From assembly GCF_021325795.1 (NCBI RefSeq), contig NZ_JAHPZX010000007.1, positions 213,021-277,020 of the forward strand: a DNA stretch of 64,000 bases. Reading direction: 5' to 3'. The position numbers and the translations under genes were made by a program. Every line of letters begins with the position of its first letter. Position 1 is the stretch's first letter. This DNA comes from Bordetella sp. LUAb4 (GTDB lineage Bacteria; Pseudomonadota; Gammaproteobacteria; Burkholderiales; Burkholderiaceae_B). A model generated the notes under the pieces. It had not been told where the DNA came from. It saw only the letters and a list, made by a program, of their open reading frames with translations, and did no database searches. Below, one piece after another: positions 59,260-64,000 of the stretch.

Positions 59260-60690
59260 CTAGCCCTTGGTTTCGTCCAGCACCCGTTGCGCCTCGGCAC
59301 GGACACGGTCAGGGGCGGTGCCGCCGATGTGGTCGCGGGCGGCGACGGAGCCTTCCAGGGTCAGCACCTGGTGGATGTCCGCCTCGATGGCAGGGTTGTA
59401 GGCCTGCAGCTCGGCCAGGGTCAGATCGGCCAGGTCGCAGCCGCGCTGTTCGCAGTCGCGTACCGCATGCGCCACGATCTCATGGGCGTCGCGAAAGGGC
59501 AGGCCGCGCTTGACCAGGTAGTCAGCCAGGTCGGTGGCAGTGGCGAAACCTTGCAAGGCAGCGGCCCGCATATTGTCGGCCTTGACCTTGATGCCGCCGG
59601 CCATGTCCGCGAAGATGGTCAGGGTGTCGCGCAGGGTGTCGGCCGTGTCGAACAGGCCTTCCTTGTCTTCCTGATTGTCCTTGTTATACGCCAGGGGCTG
59701 GCCCTTCATCAGGGTCAACAGGGCGACCAGGTGGCCATTGACGCGGCCAGTCTTGCCGCGCGCCAGTTCAGGCACGTCCGGATTCTTCTTCTGCGGCATG
59801 ATGGAACTGCCGGTGCAGAAGCGGTCGGCCAGGTCGATGAAACCCACGCGCGGGCTCATCCACAACACCAGCTCTTCCGAAAAACGCGATACGTGCGTCA
59901 TCACCAGGGCGGCGGCGGCGCAGAATTCGATGGCGAAGTCACGGTCCGAGACGGCATCCAGCGAGTTGCGGCACACGCCGTCGAAGCCCAGCGTGCGCGC
60001 CACGCGCTCGCGGTCGATCGGATAGCTGGTACCGGCCAGGGCGGCCGCGCCCAGCGGCAGGCGGTTGACGCGGCGGCGGCAGTCGGCCAGGCGCTCGGCA
60101 TCGCGGCCGAACATTTCGGCATACGCCAACAAATGATGGCCAAAGGTCACGGGCTGGGCCACCTGCAGATGGGTGAAGCCCGGCATGATGGTGGCGGCGT
60201 TTTCCAAGGCCACGACAGCCAGGGCATGGCGCAGTTGGCGCAGCAGGTCCACCAGGATGTCGATTTCTCCACGCAGCCACAGGCGGATGTCCGTGGCCAC
60301 CTGGTCATTGCGCGAACGGCCGGTATGCAGGCGCTTGCCGGCGTCGCCAACCAGCTCCACCAGGCGCTTTTCGATATTCAGGTGCACGTCTTCCAGATCG
60401 AGCAGCCACTGGAAACCGCCAGCCTCGATTTCGGACAGGATCTGCGCCATGCCGCGCTGGATGTCAGCCAGGTCCTGGGCGGAAATGATGCCCTGGGCGG
60501 CCAGCATGTCGGCATGGGCCAGTGAACCCTGGATGTCATGGCGCGCCAGGCGCTTGTCGAAATCCACCGAAGCGGTGTAGCGCTTGACGAGATCGGAAAC
60601 CGGCTCGGAGAAGCGGGCGGACCAGGCTTGCGCCTTGTTGGCGAACTGGTCTTGCGAAGAGGAGGGGGAGTTTGCGTTGGTGTTTGCCAT
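59260..60690 (-). CDS. argH: Argininosuccinate lyase
   Basis: This 476-residue enzyme of the fumarase superfamily performs the last step of arginine biosynthesis. Motifs are [13 protein letters not shown] (about 118-130), [20 protein letters not shown] with the active His, and the signature [12 protein letters not shown] with the catalytic Ser. ATG 60690 gives the conserved start after a short Asn/Ser-rich leader. The preceding sequence carries a C7 run and no Shine-Dalgarno, with TATAAT only ten bases upstream. It is divergent from nadE and convergent with rlmD. Confidence 0.96.
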   Translation of the reverse strand: MANTNANSPSSSQDQFANKAQAWSARFSEPVSDLVKRYTASVDFDKRLARHDIQGSLAHADMLAAQGIISAQDLADIQRGMAQILSEIEAGGFQWLLDLEDVHLNIEKRLVELVGDAGKRLHTGRSRNDQVATDIRLWLRGEIDILVDLLRQLRHALAVVALENAATIMPGFTHLQVAQPVTFGHHLLAYAEMFGRDAERLADCRRRVNRLPLGAAALAGTSYPIDRERVARTLGFDGVCRNSLDAVSDRDFAIEFCAAAALVMTHVSRFSEELVLWMSPRVGFIDLADRFCTGSSIMPQKKNPDVPELARGKTGRVNGHLVALLTLMKGQPLAYNKDNQEDKEGLFDTADTLRDTLTIFADMAGGIKVKADNMRAAALQGFATATDLADYLVKRGLPFRDAHEIVAHAVRDCEQRGCDLADLTLAELQAYNPAIEADIHQVLTLEGSVAARDHIGGTAPDRVRAEAQRVLDETKG

Positions 60691-60700
60691 AGTGGGGGGG

Positions 60701-60706
60701 ATTATA
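60701..60706 (-). promoter_or_regulatory. Possible -10 box of argH with very short leader
   Basis: A perfect TATAAT on the minus strand ends ten bases before ATG 60690, separated from it by CCCCCCC and three more bases. No convincing -35 hexamer was seen 16-18 bases upstream. If used, the leader would be only a few bases long. Confidence 0.4.
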
Positions 60707-60773
60707 GAACCCGACCGAGAACGCGGCATGCGATAATTTCATCCCTCCTTTTTCCGCCCCCGCATCCCCAGCA

Positions 60774-62492
60774 ATGAGCACAGCCCGAGTCTCTATCGCG
60801 CAGATCAACGCTTGTGTCGGAGACCTGTCCGGTAACGCCCAGCGCGTGCTGGCGGCCGCGCGCCAGGCGCATGAACAGGGCGCTGACATATTGCTTACGC
60901 CGGAATTGGTGCTGACCGGTTATCCGCCCGAAGACCTGCTGCTGCGGCCGCAGTTCGTGCAGGAACAGGCGCGGGTGCTCGACGGCCTGCGCCGCGAGTT
61001 GGCGCAATTCAAGGGTTTGCGGGTGGTGGTCGGCCACGTCGACGGGGCGGGGCGGTCGCTATTCAACGCCGCCAGCGTGCTGTTCGAGGGGCAGGTGTTG
61101 GGCTGCTACCGCAAGCGCGAGCTGCCGAATTACTCGGTATTCGACGAGCAGCGGTATTTCCAGGCGGACGGCACGCCGCTCACTTTCGAGGTCGCCGGCG
61201 TTACGTTCGGCGTGGTGATCTGCGAGGACATGTGGTTCGACCGCGCGCCCTCCGCCGCGCGCGCGGCCGGTGCCCAGGTGCTGCTGGTGCCCAATGCTTC
61301 CCCCTACAACACCGGCAAGCAGGACGAACGCCAGCGCGTGGCGCGCCACTGCGTGAGCGTCGGCGGTTGTGCGGTGGTCTACGCCAATCTGGTGGGCGGA
61401 CAGGATGAGCTGGTGTTCGACGGTGCATCCTTCGCCATGGATCGGTCCGGGCAGATGACGGCACGGCTGGCGGATTTCGCTGAAGATGTGCAGTGTGTGG
61501 AAGTCGATGCTGACGGCAATGTGCGGGCATTGGCGGCCCCGCAGGCGCCCGTTGCGGGCGACGGGGCCGGCGCTGCCAAGCCCGGGGCGGGATCGCGAAC
61601 CGTGCCCCATGCCGAACCCCAATCCGACCTGCGGCCGGAATTCCAGACCGAGGCGCAGGTCTGGCAAGCCCTGGTGCTGGGCGTACGCGACTACCTGGGC
61701 AAGAACCGCTTCCCGGGCGTGATCATCGGCTTGTCCGGCGGCATCGATTCGGCCGTGGTGCTGGCGGTGGCGGTGGATGCGCTGGGCGCGGAGAACGTGC
61801 GCGCCGTCATGATGCCGTCGCGCTATACGGCGGATATTTCGCAGATCGACGCCGAGGACATGGCCAAGCGCCTGGGCGTGCGCTACGACGTCATCACCAT
61901 CGGTACGGTGGTCGATTCCTTCGAATCCATGCTGGCGCCGCATTTCGCCGGACTGGCCGTGGATGCCACGGAAGAGAACATCCAGGCGCGCGCGCGGGGC
62001 ACTTTGCTGATGGCGCTGTCCAACAAGACGGGCCGGCTGGTGCTGACCACCGGCAACAAGTCCGAGATGACCACGGGCTATTGCACGCTGTATGGCGACA
62101 TGGCGGGCGGCTATGCCGTCATCAAGGACGTGCCCAAGACGCTGGTGTATCGCCTGGCGGTGTGGCGCAACCGGGAGCAGGAGATCATTCCGGAACGCAT
62201 CATCACCCGGCCGCCGTCGGCCGAGCTGCGCGAAGACCAGAAGGACCAGGACAGCCTGCCGCCCTATGACATTCTCGATGGCATCATCGAGCGGTATATG
62301 GAGCGCAACGAATCGGCCGCCGAGATCGTGGCCGCGGGCTTTCCGCCGGAAGCGGTGGAGCAGGTCGTACGGCTGATCCGCATCAATGAATACAAGCGCC
62401 GTCAGGCACCGCCGGGGCCGCGCATCACGCCGCGGGCATTCGGCCGGGATTGGCGCTATCCTGTCACCAACGGCTTTCGCGAAACCGCCTGA
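60774..62492 (+). CDS. nadE: Glutamine-dependent NAD+ synthetase
   Basis: This 572-residue two-domain enzyme has an N-terminal nitrilase-type glutaminase with triad Glu44 (TPELVLTGYPPEDLL), Lys114 (YRKRELPNY) and Cys150 (VVICEDMWF). The C-terminal synthetase domain has the PP-loop GLSGGIDSAVVLAVAVDALG (from residue 319) and TTGNKSEMTTGYCTLYGD. It amidates nicotinic acid adenine dinucleotide using glutamine. An Ala/Gly/Pro linker (about 253-280) joins the domains. It is followed by glnB after 29 bp, a pairing that links NAD synthesis and nitrogen signalling. Confidence 0.96.
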   Translation: MSTARVSIAQINACVGDLSGNAQRVLAAARQAHEQGADILLTPELVLTGYPPEDLLLRPQFVQEQARVLDGLRRELAQFKGLRVVVGHVDGAGRSLFNAASVLFEGQVLGCYRKRELPNYSVFDEQRYFQADGTPLTFEVAGVTFGVVICEDMWFDRAPSAARAAGAQVLLVPNASPYNTGKQDERQRVARHCVSVGGCAVVYANLVGGQDELVFDGASFAMDRSGQMTARLADFAEDVQCVEVDADGNVRALAAPQAPVAGDGAGAAKPGAGSRTVPHAEPQSDLRPEFQTEAQVWQALVLGVRDYLGKNRFPGVIIGLSGGIDSAVVLAVAVDALGAENVRAVMMPSRYTADISQIDAEDMAKRLGVRYDVITIGTVVDSFESMLAPHFAGLAVDATEENIQARARGTLLMALSNKTGRLVLTTGNKSEMTTGYCTLYGDMAGGYAVIKDVPKTLVYRLAVWRNREQEIIPERIITRPPSAELREDQKDQDSLPPYDILDGIIERYMERNESAAEIVAAGFPPEAVEQVVRLIRINEYKRRQAPPGPRITPRAFGRDWRYPVTNGFRETA

Positions 62493-62509
62493 GCCCCGAT
62501 ATAAAGTAG

Positions 62510-62860
<351 letters not shown>

Positions 62861-62870
62861 GGCTCGCCCC

Positions 62871-62955
62871 GTACCGCGCTGCGCGCGGCCCCCGCAGGGG
62901 GGCGACACCGGCGGAACCGGGGGGCCCGGCTCCACGGTGTCTTCGATGGGCTAGG
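62871..62955. other. GC-rich intergenic element after glnB
   Basis: The 117-bp gap between glnB and the convergent LysR gene contains GGCCCCCGCAGGGGGGC, a strong inverted repeat, followed by GC-rich, partly self-complementary sequence. Similar elements are scattered in intergenic regions of Burkholderiales genomes. There is no U-tract, so it is not a classic intrinsic terminator. Only one copy is in the window. Confidence 0.35.
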
Positions 62956-62977
62956 GTTCGTAGCCGGCATTGGGATT

Positions 62978-63865
62978 TTAGCGCTCGTCCTGCAGTTGCG
63001 AGCAGCGCTTGAAGATTGAATCGGTGATGGCCTGGCGGGAGTGTTCGCGCCGGTCGATCAAACCGATGGATCGTACGACTCCGCCGATGTCTTCCGGCAG
63101 CGGCAACACCCGCAGGTCTGGCGCCGTGGCCCATTGTGCGGCCTTCAGCAGGGGCAGCAGGGTGACGCCTACTTCCTGCCGCACCAATTCCACCACGGTT
63201 TCGATCGCGTTCAGCTCCAGGAACTCGTGTACGTGCACGTTCAGCCGCCGCAGTACGCGGTCGATCTGCAGGCCCGTGCGTTGGGTGCGGTCGAAGCGCA
63301 GGAAGGGATTGCCTTCCAGCAGTTCATGCAGTGTGTCGCCCGTGGCCTTCGCGGGCGCGATGACCACCAACGGTTCTTCGTAGAGCGGCGTCCAGCGCGT
63401 GCTGGCCACGCGGCGGCCCGATTCGACGACCAGGGCGGCATCCAGTTCACCGCTTTCGACCTTGCCCGCCAGTTCGCTGGATTTGCCCGAGAACAGGCGC
63501 ACGTCCAGGCCGTCGTGTTCACGCTTCAGGGTAGATACGGCCTTGGATAAAAGCCCCATGCATGACACGATGGCGCCCACGGCCACGGATCCGGCCAATT
63601 CGCCCGGGCCGGGGCGGCGGGGCGAGCGTATCCTTTCGTACAGATCCAGGAATTGCTTGATTTCCGGCAACAGGTCGCGGCCGGCCGCATTGAGAATGGC
63701 CAGCCGACCGCTACGGTCGAATAGTTCGCGGCCCAGTTCCTCTTCCAGCGCCCGCATCTGGAAGCTCACCGCCGCCTGAGTCAGCGCCACCCGTTCGGCG
63801 GCTTCTGAGAAGGAACCGTAACGGGAGACGGCGACAAACGTACGAAGAAATCGGACAGTGCTCAT
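62978..63865 (-). CDS. LysR-family transcriptional regulator
   Basis: This 295-residue protein has an N-terminal helix-turn-helix (FLRTFVAVSRYGSFSEAAER, ALTQAAVSFQMRALEEELG, about residues 6-45) and a substrate-binding domain from about residue 90. ATG 63865 gives the standard LysR start. Its target is not evident: on the right lies the window edge, on the left the convergent glnB. A divergent target gene beyond position 64000 is the usual expectation. No ligand can be inferred. Confidence 0.88.
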   Translation of the reverse strand: MSTVRFLRTFVAVSRYGSFSEAAERVALTQAAVSFQMRALEEELGRELFDRSGRLAILNAAGRDLLPEIKQFLDLYERIRSPRRPGPGELAGSVAVGAIVSCMGLLSKAVSTLKREHDGLDVRLFSGKSSELAGKVESGELDAALVVESGRRVASTRWTPLYEEPLVVIAPAKATGDTLHELLEGNPFLRFDRTQRTGLQIDRVLRRLNVHVHEFLELNAIETVVELVRQEVGVTLLPLLKAAQWATAPDLRVLPLPEDIGGVVRSIGLIDRREHSRQAITDSIFKRCSQLQDER

Positions 63866-63960
63866 GTGAGGTCAATGCTCATGAATATTGATGTTCGGTT
63901 ATCTCTTTGCGCGGCAGACGCCCCACCGGTCGCCGGGCCGCAGCCGGCCTGCCGCGGCAG

Positions 63961-64000
63961 CCGGCCCGCCGCCGTGGCCGGCCCGCCGCCGTGGCCGGCC
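63961..64000. repeat. 17-bp tandem repeat running off the window
   Basis: CCGGCCCGCCGCCGTGG occurs at 63961-63977 and again at 63978-63994, and a third copy starts at 63995 and is cut by the window end. It lies upstream of the LysR gene start (63865). Confidence 0.75.

Overview
The window is about 65% GC and reads as a chromosomal segment of a Bordetella/Achromobacter-type betaproteobacterium (Alcaligenaceae). The evidence is three Bug-type (TctC) periplasmic solute receptors, MarR/LysR/LacI regulators beside small catabolic operons, a surE-pcm-nlpD block, and a nadE-glnB pair. The genus is inferred; no rRNA marker is present. 44 protein-coding genes were called, one of them cut by the left edge. 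No rRNA, tRNA, CRISPR array, transposase or prophage gene was seen.

Left part (1-20.2 kb), accessory and catabolic. A MarR regulator and a FUSC-type exporter form an operon with a near-consensus promoter that appears to give a leaderless mRNA. Next comes a sugar-acid style operon (Bug, IlvD/EDD dehydratase, HpaI-type aldolase, second Bug, then the ABC-F protein YheS). It faces a LacI-family gene across two GGTACCGGTACC palindromes. A second operon holds hyuB, hyuA, a CaiB-type CoA-transferase, a hotdog thioesterase and a crotonase homologue lacking both catalytic glutamates. It is divergent from a LysR gene, with a third Bug receptor nearby.

Middle (20.6-40.4 kb): one eight-gene minus-strand operon glgA-glgE-treS/mak-glgB-glgX-treZ-malQ-treY. 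It encodes glucan synthesis and branching, both trehalose routes from glucan (TreY/TreZ) and to glucan (TreS, maltokinase, GlgE), plus debranching and disproportionation. glgC and glgP are not in the window. GlgE carries an extra, catalytically degenerate GH13-like N-terminal domain.

40.7-47.5 kb: a four-gene plus-strand DNA-repair operon (MBL-fold exonuclease, ATP-dependent ligase, Lhr-Core helicase, PdeM phosphoesterase). The helicase carries two repeat-encoded insertions, one of them 26 Asp-Thr units.

47.5-64 kb, mostly housekeeping: queD/queE and a purine permease; tsaD; plsY; surE-pcm-nlpD-exonuclease; a Spy-like protein; a TorF-type porin under an apparent NtrC/sigma-54 promoter; rlmD; argH; nadE; glnB (P-II); and a LysR regulator.

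A cross-cutting feature is short tandem arrays of unrelated sequence and unit length (4 to 55 bp), mostly just 3' of stop codons. Repeat-encoded low-complexity inserts also occur inside otherwise conserved enzymes. This suggests a genome prone to local tandem duplication.
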